In this document: one piece after another, positions 33,291 to 45,166 of the stretch
Layout of the letters: every line of letters starts with the position of its first letter
Position numbering within the stretch: position 1 is the first letter of the stretch
Assembly (NCBI GenBank): GCA_028023455.1
Contig: JAQFVV010012396.1
Span: forward strand, 10,642,085 to 10,706,084
DNA from: Epiperipatus broadwayi
Lineage: Eukaryota > Onychophora > Udeonychophora > Euonychophora > Peripatidae
Reading direction: 5' to 3'
DNA: 64,000 bases
Position numbers and translations under genes: made by a program
Notes under the pieces: generated by a model
What the model was told of the DNA's origin: nothing
Databases searched by the model: none
What the model saw: the letters and a program-made list of their open reading frames with translations, nothing else

Positions 33291-35829
33291 TATTGTGACC
33301 TTCCAGGTTGGCACCAGGAAGAAATGTGGAAAGTTCACATTTGTGCTAACAATGGCTAAAGATAATTATCTGAGAAAAATGAATTGTGATGTAATTTGCT
33401 AGTTAAAATTAGGATTTAAAAGAATTAAAACTTTAATTGGGTGTACTGATTGGTAGAGTTTTGGATTATATATGTTTGATAGTAGAAAAGGAGGATGAAC
33501 AACATCAGGGATGTTTGTATGTAGTAGAAAAATTTACATGTCATAATAAGCAGATACATAGATATATTATTAATTAAAATTTTCTCTTCTATATTTTATT
33601 TATTATTTACTAATTATGTATTGTTCATAATCTTATATTTAAAATGATAAAGATTATTTGTATATTAGTGAATAACATTTGTAAATTAATATTTGATATT
33701 TTTTTTATTTATTTATTATGTTTATTCCATTCAAATATTGTATTGTTAAAATTTTATAAGTAAAATTCTGGCACATTTCCAAAGTGGATTGTAATAAAAA
33801 GAAACACAGAGGGTGTGAGTGAAGAGAGACAGAGAGTTTAAAACTTGAAGGAAAGTAAAAAAATTCCAAGGAAGAAGATGTAAAATAAACTTAAAAGAAT
33901 CAATAACTCTCTAAGAGTATTAGAACAAATAAAAAAAACATTGCAAGGATTCTAATATACCTGTGGAGAATTTTCTATTATACTACCGGAATAATATAAA
34001 AATGAGGAGATAAACACACACCCCTCCCAGAGGGAAACCAGCTCCAAATTTCTGTCAAGCGATGGTCCATATTCACTACCTTTAAAATGCCTGGATGATA
34101 TGTAAGCTAAATAATTATGATTTATTTTAAAGTATTACCAAAAATAAATAATATCAGAATGACAAAATTGTTTAAAATAAAGTTAGCTAAAATTTTCTTA
34201 TTAAACGCTATAATTAAACACTTGATTTTCAATTTTAAGAATTTTCTATCAATATTCTGCAAAATAAAATTTAAAATAAAAGAGTTTATCTATTTAATCT
34301 TATATCAAGAGGATAATTTTATACTGTATAACTTTACTATTCGTGCATATATAATAAAATAATTCCAATGCATGCAAATGTCATTTATCACGCCTATAAC
34401 GGAATTCTATGATAAAAAAAAGACTATTGTCATTCTTAACAAATTATGCTTTAACAATCGGATAGACATTTTTTTTTATGTTATAATTTACTGTTGTCTT
34501 TGAAATTAATAGGTATGTTTCTTTCAACTTTCAAATTTTTAAAAAAACTTAACATGTAATGATGGGATATTGATAAGTATTTTCGTTATTGATTACAACA
34601 GATGTACAAACAATTTTTTTTTGTTTTCTTTAAAAACACAAAACAATGTAGCATCATATTATTATAATATGATAATCTTTTATTTTGTATGATCTAGAAA
34701 TTATATTATAGGTGATTATAGATATTCGGATGTGTGCGTGATGCTATAAATTTCTTTTTTTTAAAATTGTATTTATTATGCTTTAATTTTGTTAATGAAG
34801 TTTATTTAAAAAAATAAAGAATTAAAACCTTGTCTGTTATAAGTTGGAGATAGAAATGGTCAAAGAATGATTAGATTATTTAGATTGAGTTTGGAGATAT
34901 TATTTAACCCTCATGTATATAAGTATAAGTGTTTGGTTATTGTTTTTTCCCTGCCTTTCTTTATTTTGTATAGTTAATGTTAGATGATATACACTGATTA
35001 TAACAGATAAGTGTTGTATAAATTTTTATATGTATAAAAGATGATTGATTTATGGCATCATCCAAGTTTTATAAATAAGCTAATAAAAAGTATGTTTTAA
35101 AAATACATTATATTTAAGATATTATAAAAGCACACATATTCGAAAATATATGATTCATATATTAAATATTAGTCAATTTTGGTTTTATTGTAGAAGAAAT
35201 GTAATTGGTTAGAAAGGTGCATAAAATAATATTTTATTTATTTATTATTTATTTTTTATTTTATTTTAATAAATGTTTTATTGAATTAATAGCCCATATG
35301 AATTGCTTGATTATATACATTCGATTCTCCATTTCCACATACACACATATGCTTAATATAACACAGCCCTAGAATATCTAAATTTGCCAGTATAAGTTGA
35401 GTTTTATTTAATTTGTCTGGAGATGATAAATCACCATATTACAATGCTAATAATATATTTACTTTCCTTAGAATAGATGGTGATGTGGATATAAAAGGTA
35501 CCCGACCCTCATCATTATCTATCCTATATTAAATATGATAATTGATAATTTTGCAATAGTTTTATAATTAAATAAATGTGTGGCATATGATTAAATTAGT
35601 GTTACAGAATTGTTATCCATAAATGTTTTATTACTCTTATTTGCATCCTATATGAAGACCATATCCTATAACCTCAACTGAGCTAAGCCATAGAATAATT
35701 ATAATATAAGAATCTTTTAAATAAGTTTAAAAGCAATTTACAATTATAAATTTTATTCTATCTTGTATAGAATTGGCGCCTGGGCATTTATAAATCTAAT
35801 AAAGTGAATGAGTGAAGAAGACAGAGGTT

Positions 35830-35838
<9 letters not shown>
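33291..35838 (+). repeat. 2.5-kb repeat, copy A
   Basis: This aligns from end to end with 37754-40300 in the same orientation, with scattered substitutions and small indels. It begins TTGTGACCTTCCAGGTTGGC and ends AGAGGTTACAA. The other copy starts TTGTAACCTTCC, so the ends form a short inverted repeat TTGTAACCT...AGGTTACAA inside (TA)n tracts. This could be a DNA transposon end or a TG...CA long terminal repeat. No transposase or gag-pol is visible. It holds a small open frame (34117-34362) preserved in both copies. Confidence 0.8.
34117..34362 (+). CDS. Small hypothetical frame kept in both 2.5-kb repeat copies
   Basis: An 81-codon frame rich in Lys, Ile, Leu and Phe. The second copy keeps the frame over about 240 bp with no indel and the same stop, and most of its core aligns (MTKLFK, FLLNA, LILYQEDNF). 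Of about 37 base differences that I count, only about six fall on second codon positions, fewer than a third. This is weak evidence of constraint; the frame has no known domain and may be chance. Confidence 0.2.
   Translation: MIYFKVLPKINNIRMTKLFKIKLAKIFLLNAIIKHLIFNFKNFLSIFCKIKFKIKEFIYLILYQEDNFILYNFTIRAYIIK

Positions 35839-35862
<24 letters not shown>
35831..35862. repeat. (AT)n microsatellite
   Basis: About sixteen AT units directly follow the end of the 2.5-kb repeat. Confidence 0.9.
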
Positions 35863-35865
<3 letters not shown>

Positions 35866-36015
35866 AAACAAAAACAAGTTAAAATTTTTTTAACCTGCCT
35901 ATAGCTTGCATTTTATGATCACAGATGGAGTTTTATCAATAACTCACTCAAGCTTATTTACAAAAAATGCCAAGAGAGAATTGAAAATTCAATATCTCTT
36001 TCAAATTGTCTCCAA

Positions 36016-36060
36016 CCTTTAAACCATGGTTTCAAGCTAATTGGCTATCATCAGTAAAGG
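36016..36060 (-). ncRNA. Hammerhead ribozyme, type I, complete core
   Basis: On the minus strand, 36060 to 36016 reads CCUUUA, CUGAUGA, UAGCCAAUUAGCUU, GAAACCAUGGUU, UAAAGG. CCUUUA and UAAAGG form a perfect six-pair proximal stem I. CUGAUGA and GAAA are intact. Stem III is ACC/GGU with a two-base loop. The predicted scissile site follows GUU, between 36022 and 36021. Stem II is short (AGC/GCU) with a U-U mismatch beside the core, as in other Penelope-type cores in this window. This is the most complete hammerhead in the window. Confidence 0.7.
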
Positions 36061-36083
36061 GTAGGACTAGAAACTAGATCTAC

Positions 36084-36128
36084 CCTTTACTGACAATAGA
36101 CAATTAGCTTGAAATCATGGTTTAAAGG
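36084..36128 (+). ncRNA. Hammerhead ribozyme relic, mirror copy
   Basis: This is the mirror of the minus-strand core: CCTTTA (36084-36089), CTGACAA (two changes from CUGAUGA), an AATTAGCTT stem II side, GAAA at 36111-36114, CATGG, then TAAAGG closing stem I at 36123-36128. The CUGAUGA changes predict inactivity. Confidence 0.6.
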
Positions 36129-36208
36129 TTGGAGACAATTTGAAAGAGATATTAAATTTTCGATTCTCTCAAGCTTGAGTGAGCTATTGGTAAAGCTCCA
36201 TCTGTGAT

Positions 36209-36475
36209 ATATATATAAATATTGTATATATTGAAAAAAATATTCTTAAACTTGGAGGTAAAAAGCCAATGAACTCACCATGTTGGCTAATGCATGTTGG
36301 TGAGCAACCCATCCATGTTCATATACTATATGAATAATCACATAGTAATAACAGCTGCAATGACAAGAATGTATCAAGTGAACATTAGGAATTTTCCCTG
36401 CTCGGTTCCTTTAAGGCCTCCACGAGGAACCAAAGGGTCTCCTTTCAGTTAATAGCAAACTACTTTCTGCAGCCA
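36209..36475. other. Unassigned DNA before the RTE fragment
   Basis: It includes a local near-repeat ATGTTGGCTAATGCATGTTG and GAGGAACC motifs, but no recognised element. Confidence 0.4.
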
Positions 36476-36478
36476 TGA

Positions 36479-37740
36479 AATTACAGACCTATTAGTCTTT
36501 TATCAGTTTTATACAAATTTTTTACTAAGATAATTACAACTTGTCTACAAAAAACACTGGATTTCCCCCAACCAAGAGAACAAGCTGGATTTAAAAGTGG
36601 TTTTAGTACAGTAGATCATATCCAGGTATCAAGAGAAGTTATAGAAAGCACAAATGAATATGAGTTGCCATTATGCTTAGGATTTGTAGATTATGAAAAG
36701 GGATTTGATTCTATAAACATTTCTTCAGTGATTAAAGCATTGGATCATCAAGGTGCAGATCCAGGATATTGTCATATTTTAAAGAATATTTATAAAAATG
36801 CAACAGCAACAATTAGATACATAATGATAGTAGGAAAATCAACATTGAAAAGGCTGTAAGACAGGGTAACTATATCTCCAAAACTTTTTACAGCAGTGCT
36901 GCAAAAAGTATTTTGTGGATTAAAATAGGAAGCTAAAGGAGTGAAAGTAAATGATTATTTAAGTTATTTAGATTTTGCAAATGATGTAGTTGTTTTTGCA
37001 AATAATGCTTTAGAGCTACAGGAAATGTTGCAGGAGTTATCAGATGAAAGTAGGAAAGTAGGACTAAAGATAAATGTTAAAAAGACTAAAGTAATGTTTA
37101 ATACATTTTTCCAAAATATGAAAATAAAGATTGATTATGAAGAGTTAGAAGAAGTTAACAGTTACAAATACCTTGGTCAGATTATTAATACAGATGGAAG
37201 CATAATGGATAAAATTAATCAGAATTAAACTTGGTTGGAGTGCTTTTGGTAGAAATAACTTGATACTAAAAAGAAATATGCTTATGTGTTTGAAAAGGAA
37301 GGTTTTTAATAAATGTGTTTTGCCAGTTCTTACTTATGGATATGAGACTTGGACACTTACTCGAAGAGCAATACAGAGACTTCAGATCACTCAAAGAAGT
37401 ATGGAGAGATGCATGTTGGGAGTAACAAAAAGAGATTGAAAATGCAATGTATGGGTAAGAGAACAAACAGGTGTTACTGACCTCATTGAAAAAATTAAAA
37501 GACTGAAGTGGAGTTGGGCTGGACATGTTGCTAGAAGAGATGATAATAGATGGACAATTGAAATTTTGAACTGGATTCCAAGAGATTGTAAAAGACCCAG
37601 AAAGAGACCACATGTGAGATGGATGGATGAAATAAGAAAGTATGCAGGGATGATGTAGAGAAGAGAAGCTAAAGATAGGAAAAGATGATTGAACTTGGAG
37701 AGACCTTCATCCTGCAGTGGATTGATAATGGCTGATGATA
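36479..37740 (+). pseudogene. RTE-type non-LTR retrotransposon RT fragment
   Basis: From 36479 the plus strand reads NYRPISLLSVLYKF, GFSTVDHIQV and LGFVDYEKGFDSI (motif A, normally FxDYxKAFD), broken by a stop near 36857. From 36941 it continues with SYLDFANDVVVFAN (motif C, with the catalytic YADD changed to FAND), ESRKVGLKINVKKTKVMFN and YKYLGQIINTDGS. After a frameshift come YETWTLTRRAIQRLQ, QRSMERCMLGV, KWSWAGHVARRDDNRW and RKRPHVRWMDEIRKYAG, the standard RTE C-terminus. The (GATGA)/(TA)n end near 37735 fits the short simple-repeat tails of RTE elements. It is 5'-truncated and lacks the endonuclease. Confidence 0.88.
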
Positions 37741-37753
37741 TATATATATATAT

Positions 37754-40300
37754 TGTAACCTTCCAGGATGGCACCAGAAAGAAATGTGGGAAGGTCACAT
37801 TTGTGCTAACAATGGCTAAAGGTAATTAGTTGAGAAAAATGAATTGTGATATAATTTAATATTTAAAATTGAGTTTTTAGGAAAACTAAACTTAAATTGT
37901 GATGTAATTTGCTAGTTAAAATTAGGATTTTAAAAAAATTAAAACTTTAAATGGGTATATTGATTGGTGGAGTTTTGGACTATATGTTTAGTAGTAGATG
38001 TTTATATATAGTAGAGGATTTACATGTCATAATAGGCAGATGCATAAATGTATTATTAATTAGAATTTTCTTTTCTATATTTTATTTATATGTTACTGAT
38101 TATATATTGTCTTAGAATCTTATGTTTTAAAAATGATAAAGATTATTTGTAATAATAAATAACATTTCTAAAATTAATAATTAATATTTAATATTTTTTT
38201 TATTACTATGTTTATTATATTCAGACATTGTGTTGTTGAAATTTTTATAAATAATATTTCTGGCAAGCTTCCAAAGTTGATTGTCATAGAAACACAGAGG
38301 GCCTGAGTGAAGAGAGACAAAGAATTTTTTACTTGAAGAAAGTAAAAAATTTCCAAGGGAGAAAATGTAAAAAAAAACTTAAAAGAATCAAAAAACTCTC
38401 TAAAAGTATTACAACAAATATAAAAAAACATCGCAAGGATTCTAATGATATATTTATGGAAAATTTCTATTATACTACTGGAGTAATAAAACCATGAAGA
38501 GATAGACCCAGAGGGAAATCAGCTCCAAACTTCTGTTAAACGATGGTTCAAATTCACTACCTTTAAAATACATGGATGTCACATAAGATAAGTAATTATT
38601 ATTTATTTTAAAGTATTGCCAAAAGTAAATAATATTAAAATGACAAAATTATTTAAAGTAAAGCTGGATAAATTTTTCTTGTTAAACGCTAGAATCAAAT
38701 GCTTAATATTCAATTCTAATCATTTTCTATCAATCTTCTGCAAATTAAAAGTTAAAATGAAAAAGTTTATCTACTTAATTTTATATCAAGAAGATAATTT
38801 TCTACTGTATAACTTTGCTATTTGCATATATATAGTGAAATAATTTCAATGCATGCAAATGTCATTTTTAATGCCATCATGGAATTCTAGGATAAAAAAA
38901 AACTCTTATCATTCTTAACAAGTTATGCTTAACAATCGAATAGACATTTTTTTTATGTTATAATTTACTGTTATCTTTGAAATTAATATGTATGTTTCTT
39001 TCAACTTTAAAATTTTTAAAAAAACTTAACATGTAATAATGGGATATTGACAAATAATTTTTTTTTTCTGATTACAATAGATGTATAAAAACAACAAAAC
39101 AATGTAACTTCTTATATATTATAATATGATAATATATTTTGTATGATCCAGAAATTAGACTATAGGTGATTATATATATTCGAGTGTGTGCATGATGCTA
39201 TAAATTATTATTATTATTATTATTTTTAATTGTATTTATTATGCTTAATTTTGCTAATGAACTTTATTTAAAAAAATAAAGAATTAAAACCGTGTCTGTT
39301 ATAAGTTGAAGGTAGAAATAGTCAGAGACGAGTAGATTATTTAGATTGGGTTTGGAGATATTAATTAACCCTCACGTGTATAAGTATAAGGATAAGTGTT
39401 TTTCCATGCTTGTCTTTAGTTTTGTATAGTTAGTGTTAGATTGTATACATTGATTATAACAGATATGTGTTGTATAAATTTTTATTATATGTATAAAAGA
39501 TGATTGATTTATAGCATCATCCAAGTTTTATAAATAATCTAATAAAATATATTTCAGGAATACATTATATTTACAATATAATCAAACACACATATTCAAA
39601 GATATATGATTGACATATTAAATAGTAGTCAATTTTGATTTTACCATAGAAGAGATGTAATTGGTTATAAAGGTGTATAAATAATATTTTTTTTATTTAT
39701 TGTTTATTTTTGATTTTATTTTAATAAATGTTATATTGAATAAATAGCCCATATGAATTGCTTGATTATATATACGTTCGATTCTCCATTTCCACACACA
39801 CACATCTGGTTAACATAACATAGTTATAGAAGATATAAGTTTGTCAATATAAGTCAAGTTTTATTTAATTTGTCTGGTGGTGATAAATCTCAATATTACA
39901 ATGCTAATAATATATTTTACTTTGCTTAGAATAGGTGGTCATTTGGATAAAAAGATACCCAATCCTCATCATTGTCTATACCGTAATAAATGTAATAATT
40001 GTCAATTTTGCAACAGTTTTAGTATTGAATAGATGCTCTGAACATATTTAAATTAACCTTATAGTATTATTGTTTATAGACATTTTTATCATCCTTGTTG
40101 GCCTCATATATAAAGACCATACCCTATAACCTCAACTGAGCTAAGCCTTAGAATAAGTACAATATAAAAATCTTTTAAATAAGTTTAAATATAATTTATA
40201 ATTATAAATTTTATTCTATTTTGCATAGAATTGGCACCTGGGCAATTATAAATATAATAAAGTAAATAAGTGAAGAGGATAGAGGTTATAGGGAGGGTTA
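37754..40300 (+). repeat. 2.5-kb repeat, copy B
   Basis: Direct copy of 33291-35838, starting TTGTAACCTTCCAGGATGGC and ending GAGGATAGAGGTTATAGGG. It starts immediately after the RTE tail. Differences from copy A are spread evenly and look like ordinary ageing. Confidence 0.8.
38593..38843 (+). CDS. Small hypothetical frame, second copy
   Basis: Counterpart of 34117-34362. The first ATG of copy A is ATT here, so the usable ATG is inside, but the frame is open upstream of it and stops at the same codon. No domain is recognised. Confidence 0.2.
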
Positions 40301-40350
40301 AAATATATATATATATAGGTTATAGGGAGGGTTAAAATATATATATATAT
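40279..40350 (+). repeat. Tandem duplication of about 38 bp
   Basis: GGTTATAGGGAGGGTTAAAA followed by (TA)n occurs twice in a row at the end of repeat copy B. Confidence 0.85.
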
Positions 40351-40351
40351 T

Positions 40352-40570
40352 CTAGAAATAGAACTCTCAAAAAATATTTTACTTTCTAATAATTATAATA
40401 AAAACACCATATATAAGGCTTTACATAACATTAATACTAAAAAGAAAAAAGAGGATAGAATTGGCAATACCTTTTTTAATAGAGTAATTTTACCTTATAT
40501 TAAACACAATAGTACATGGATTTCTCATGTGGTCACTCATATACTTTCAAAACCAATTTCTTTATTCTAG
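40352..40570 (+). pseudogene. Penelope-like element fragment (RT C-terminal linker)
   Basis: A 72-codon frame without an ATG reads LEIELSKNILLSNNYNKNTI, then GNTFFNRVILPYIKHNS and ISHVVTHILSK, ending in a stop. The pattern of an Asn-Tyr segment followed by LPYIK and a helix resembles the region after the RT catalytic domain in Penelope-like elements. The short fragment is uninterrupted but truncated at both ends. Confidence 0.55.
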
Positions 40571-42220
40571 AATCATTTCCTGTAAGTTTGATTAATCATT
40601 GGATGCAAATATCATAATATAAATGGCAGTAATTGATCTATGGATGAAGTTATTATAGCTTTGTACTATCTGGTGTCCATCAGTTAATTGGATTCAGAGT
40701 AGAGTGAAGAAATCTGCTTTTGAATTACTATTAATCTTATTATATCTCATTTTAATTCATCATGAAGGAATGAGATTACAGAGATCACCAGTGTAATCAA
40801 GATTTTGAAGTGTGAAGAACAAAAGAAATAGTTTGAGTTAAACAAAATAATAATTAACTAATAAATTAGGTATTATCAGTAAGAAAATTGGCCATTTAAC
40901 TGAAGAGTGTAAAAAATATAGCAAGTTTAAGTTAACATAATAATTACTATCCAAATGCAGAAAATGCCTATGTTATTCAAAGATGGAACTTGATAGGAGG
41001 AACTATCATAAATATTGTTATTCTAGACTTTTATTAGTAGCTCAAGTTTAATGAGCAAATAATTGTAATGATATTTATATTTGATATAAGATAAAAAAAA
41101 GATATATATATCAGAATTATTTAAAAAAATACAATAAAAAAAAGATATACACATTACCAGATTTCTAAATACGTAGAGAAAAGTTTGTAATGTATGTTAA
41201 ATAATCATTTAATAAAAAGTGAATAGACTTATTGGCTAGTTCAAATTTACAGACTTTATGCTTTATGCTAAATTTACAGACTTGAATTCAAGGTTACATC
41301 CATTTACAATATTTACAAATAACATTTAATGAGAGATAATTATTTATAAATCTATTCTCAATGATATTCAGATATGACAATTTAATAATGGGTAGTTAAT
41401 GGAATCATTTTTATTTAATGATTCTTTGTAAAAAAAAAGTTAAATCTTGAATTCAAAAATCTTAAGATATATTGAGTAATACAAAAAAAAACATTCTTTA
41501 CTACTTATGCAAACACGTTTTTCCAGTCAATTATCATTTCAAGACCCATGTAACTAATAGCATCGTAATCAGATTTTTAAATAGTATTATTAACCTGTAG
41601 AACTCATTCACATGAGCTTAATCTGTGGGAACAGTGCTTATTGCTGTAAACTGAAATTCTTTTCTTTATTTTGTTACTAAAAGCAACTAAAATCCAATTT
41701 CAATTAATATAAAACTGATTGAAAACTCTTTCTATTCTTTAAAGTTGTTTTATGCACATATAAAAATCAGATATTTTCTGTTTACATACATATGCTACTT
41801 CAACATTCATAAACAGAAGCATTAATTAATTAATTAATAAAGTTAATTAATCTTATGGATTAAAAACGAACCCTCTTCACAAAAACAAGTTTACAAATAA
41901 AAAAAAACCAAGATAAAACAATCATTATTTGTTAATACGTAATATTGTATATATGAAATTTTAAAATAAATTAATTTATTTTGTTTTAAAATATGAGACG
42001 ACAAACATATAAATTAAGAGAAAATTAATATAGTATAACTTAGTGCATTTTGCTATTATATGTAATGAAGTCACTAAATTTACTCATCATCATAATTTAG
42101 GACAAATGTCTCAAACATACATACACACATATATATATAGATTATGTATAGAGCTAAGTTATATACACACTCTCATATATATATATAATTTCACCATTAT
42201 CATTTTTAACAATTATCAAA
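40571..42220. other. AT-rich DNA, nothing recognised
   Basis: Only a small local duplication around TTTACAGACTT (41247-41284) and microsatellites. Confidence 0.5.
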
Positions 42221-42224
42221 TCAC

Positions 42225-42840
42225 TGCAGAAGGAAGATGTTTCCAAGTTCAATTCATCTTCCCCAATCTCTAACCTCTCTTCTCCATACCATCTCAACAC
42301 ACTTCCTTATTTCATCTATCCCTTTTACACATGATCTTTTTCTAGTTATGTTACAATCTTTTGAAATCCAGATTAACATTTCAATGGTCCATCTATTATC
42401 TCTTCTAGCAATATATCAAGTCCAATTCCACTTCAGTCTCATCATTCTTTCAATGGTGTCAACAATACCTGTTTGTTCTCTCACTTGTGTATTTTATTTG
42501 TGATCTCTTCTTGCTACTCTTAACAGGCATCTCTCCATATTCCTTTGAGTGGTTTGAAGTCTTTGTGTTGTTTTTCTAATTAGTGTCAAAATCTCAGATC
42601 CCTAAATAAGAACTGTTAAAACACACTTATTAAAACCGTCCTTCTTAAATACATAGGCATATTCCCTTTTAATACTTTAGTTATTTGTACCAAAAATATT
42701 CCAACCAAGTTTAATACTATGATTAATTTCATCCATTATGTTTCTATCTGTAGTGGTAATTTTCTGACCAAGATATTTGTAGTTATTAACTTCTTCGAAC
42801 TCACTATTAACAATCTTTATTTTCTTCTTTTGAAAAATAT
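42225..42840 (-). pseudogene. RTE-type retrotransposon C-terminus, second copy
   Basis: The minus strand from about 42830 reads FEEVNNYKYLGQKI, NIMDEINHSIKLGWNIFG, REYAYVFKKDGFNKCVL, TTQRLQTTQRNMERCLL and RVARRDHK. It runs on to a degraded tail ending near LPSAVI. It matches the C-terminal part of the 36.5-kb element on the opposite strand, with stops and indels. Confidence 0.8.
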
Positions 42841-43535
42841 TCATATCTATGGTACATTTGATATCATTAATAATTTGCCAAAAGATAGATTTTACATAAC
42901 ATCTCTAATCTAAGCTTACCTATTTTCTTCTGTATTTCTTTAATATTTACAAATACTTCTCTCTTTAATCTCTCAACTTATTATTATTATTATTATTATA
43001 TATTATTTCTTTTTTTATACCTGTCACAATCCCAATATGTCTTTGACAATTTTTTTTGCATGTAGGGACACTTATCCTATTTCATAATTTCATTTTTGCT
43101 GTTACCTGAAGTTTGGTTTCATTCACAATAACTTAATTTTTTGGGGGGAGGGGGGTTACTTTTTTTTACTCATTAATAAATACTAGTAAATATTGATTAT
43201 TCTTAAAAATATAATCAAAGTTTGGAATATTATCTAACTTATGCTACAATCTTCCTTCTCCAACACCTTTTTACAATACATATAAAAAGTTTCACATCCA
43301 ATATTATTATTACCAAAAATTTCTTAATGCATAAAATACAAATCTGGAAATATTTTTTACAAAGTAAAAACTTTAAAACTAAATATTTTTTTCACTTATT
43401 CTTTTCAATATTTTTACCTTTCATTTCTTTCAAATCCATATTTCCAATATTTCTCTCTCTCTTTTTTTAAATCTCAACAACTCTGTTCCATCACATGATC
43501 ACCATTTCATAGGTTTATACTTCCTGTTAATAAAA
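42841..43535. other. AT-rich DNA with a G-run tract
   Basis: It contains (ATT)n near 42980 and, at about 43139-43157, T6-G6-A-G6-TT, nearly the same G-run tract as at 23429. No gene. Confidence 0.5.
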
Positions 43536-43540
43536 GTACC

Positions 43541-43885
43541 AAACTCTCCATACAGGAGTGCCATCATGTCCAATCTTTGTAATCAATGATGCAGGAAGGT
43601 TTGGATATGAAATCCCTATGTATTGTCTACTTGGACTCATACCTTTACAGTTAACCAAATAGATAATAGATGATGGCCGGAGGGTTGCATTAAATCCTTA
43701 AGAACTGGTGCAGTGCTCTCAAATCCAAAGCTCCTCACTAATGAAAGCCACAAGCTAGAAACAAGTCTGGGATGTTGGATGAGTAGGAAGCAGATAGAGA
43801 TTTTATCACAAACTTTTCTGCATCCATTGATTACAAAAGCTTGTACTTAGTGTCACTACTGTATGGAGAGTTTGGCACTCCATAC
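43541..43885. mobile_element. MITE-like element with ~28-bp terminal inverted repeats
   Basis: The left end ACCAAACTCTCCATACAGGAG is complementary to the right end CTACTGTATGGAGAGTTTGG, about 345 bp apart. The interior has no open frame. A shorter relative lies at 54172-54262. The superfamily is not clear. Confidence 0.55.
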
Positions 43886-45166
43886 CAAATGACAATTATA
43901 CAAAAAAAAAAAAAATCTAGCTTTTTTTTATAAATCTAGTTTTATTGAATAAAAAGTAATTTCCCACTTTTAATAAAATAATCTTAGTTATTGCAATCTT
44001 CATTCTAATCCATGACTTGTACTGTTACTAAATCCATTTGGGAAAATTTTATGTGGATAGTATATTACTTTTGTATACATTCAGCCCCTCTACGAGTGAG
44101 AGTGTGGCTCTACCTGCACATGGTTACTGGCTGCCTATTTGCATTTTGCTTACTTATATTTTTCATTATCCACTTGCCTGGAATTTCTATATTAATATGC
44201 ATTTTAGTATGATATAATATCTGAAAGCATGATTATCGTTAAAATATATTATTAGCTCTGCTACAACTTAAATTTAAAATATATTGCGAGCCTCAAGCAT
44301 ATTTATTGCTTCACTCCATCATAGGTATTAGTATTATGATATTCAGGTTACTATTTTGCATAATATTTTTGCTGTTTTTGTAATCTATAAAAAGAATCTC
44401 CATACTGATTTTCAAACCTAGTTTCACTGTGTAAAGTATATAATACCTTATTGGTGGTCTGAATATAGGCATGTAGGTGTATAAATTTCACTTTGCATGT
44501 ACAATATTTAAAGAAAGAGTGGATTAGATAAAAGTGAGACCTTTTTTTTTTTAAAAAAAAAACTTTATTTAAACATGAAGTGTTCTTTGTGCACTGAAAG
44601 ATTTTACATTGTATTTAAAACATACAGACTAAAAAAAAGGAACACATTCTGCACAGTTCTGATATTCATGGTGGGTTATTCATTTGGAAACTCAATCTTT
44701 TCCCAAGTGTCTCTATGTAACAGCTGAAGTGCAAGGATTTGGCTGATGAAAATTGCTTGTATTGTAAATTCCATGGAAATAATTATTTATGTGTGTAGTT
44801 TATTAATATTTTGGTAGTCTAATTTATTAGATTTAAAAATGATACTTATTGAAATAAATATTTTATTGTATAAATATTATACCATAAAGTAATAAATATT
44901 TTTTAATATTAATTAAATACATTTCTGTTTCATTGCCATTATTATATTATCAACTTTGTTACTCAGAAAATCTTATTTAATAAAATTTTATTATTGATTA
45001 TTTTATAAAAATACATTTCAAATGGTCACATAGGATTTATCTATCTGTTTTACTTAATTTCATTTTTACCTGCATATTAGAATTTGTTCATTTACTTTGC
45101 TAATTGTTTATTTTTAGCTGCATTATAAAAAGATAAATACTATGTTTATTTAGTAAAAAATAAGAG
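43886..45166. other. AT-rich DNA, nothing recognised
   Basis: Contains a T-run/A-run palindrome (44540-44562) and chance frames only. Confidence 0.5.

Larger units (their letters stand above)
35918..36208. repeat. Large fold-back element with a hammerhead in each arm
   Basis: The left arm (35918-36062) and right arm (about 36080-36208) are complementary over about 130 bp (GGTTTAAAGGTTGGAGACAA in the right arm). The centre reads CTAGAAACTAG. Each arm carries a complete hammerhead-sized core reading outward. The outer end is shared with 29031-29120. Confidence 0.85.

Noticed and set aside
37266-37798. Minus-strand frames of 115 and 135 codons
   Set aside because: Antisense of the RTE C-terminal coding region.
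33291-40300. A single LTR retrotransposon with 2.5-kb LTRs
   Set aside because: The interior holds a fold-back and an RTE fragment and no gag-pol, primer-binding site or polypurine tract that I can recognise.
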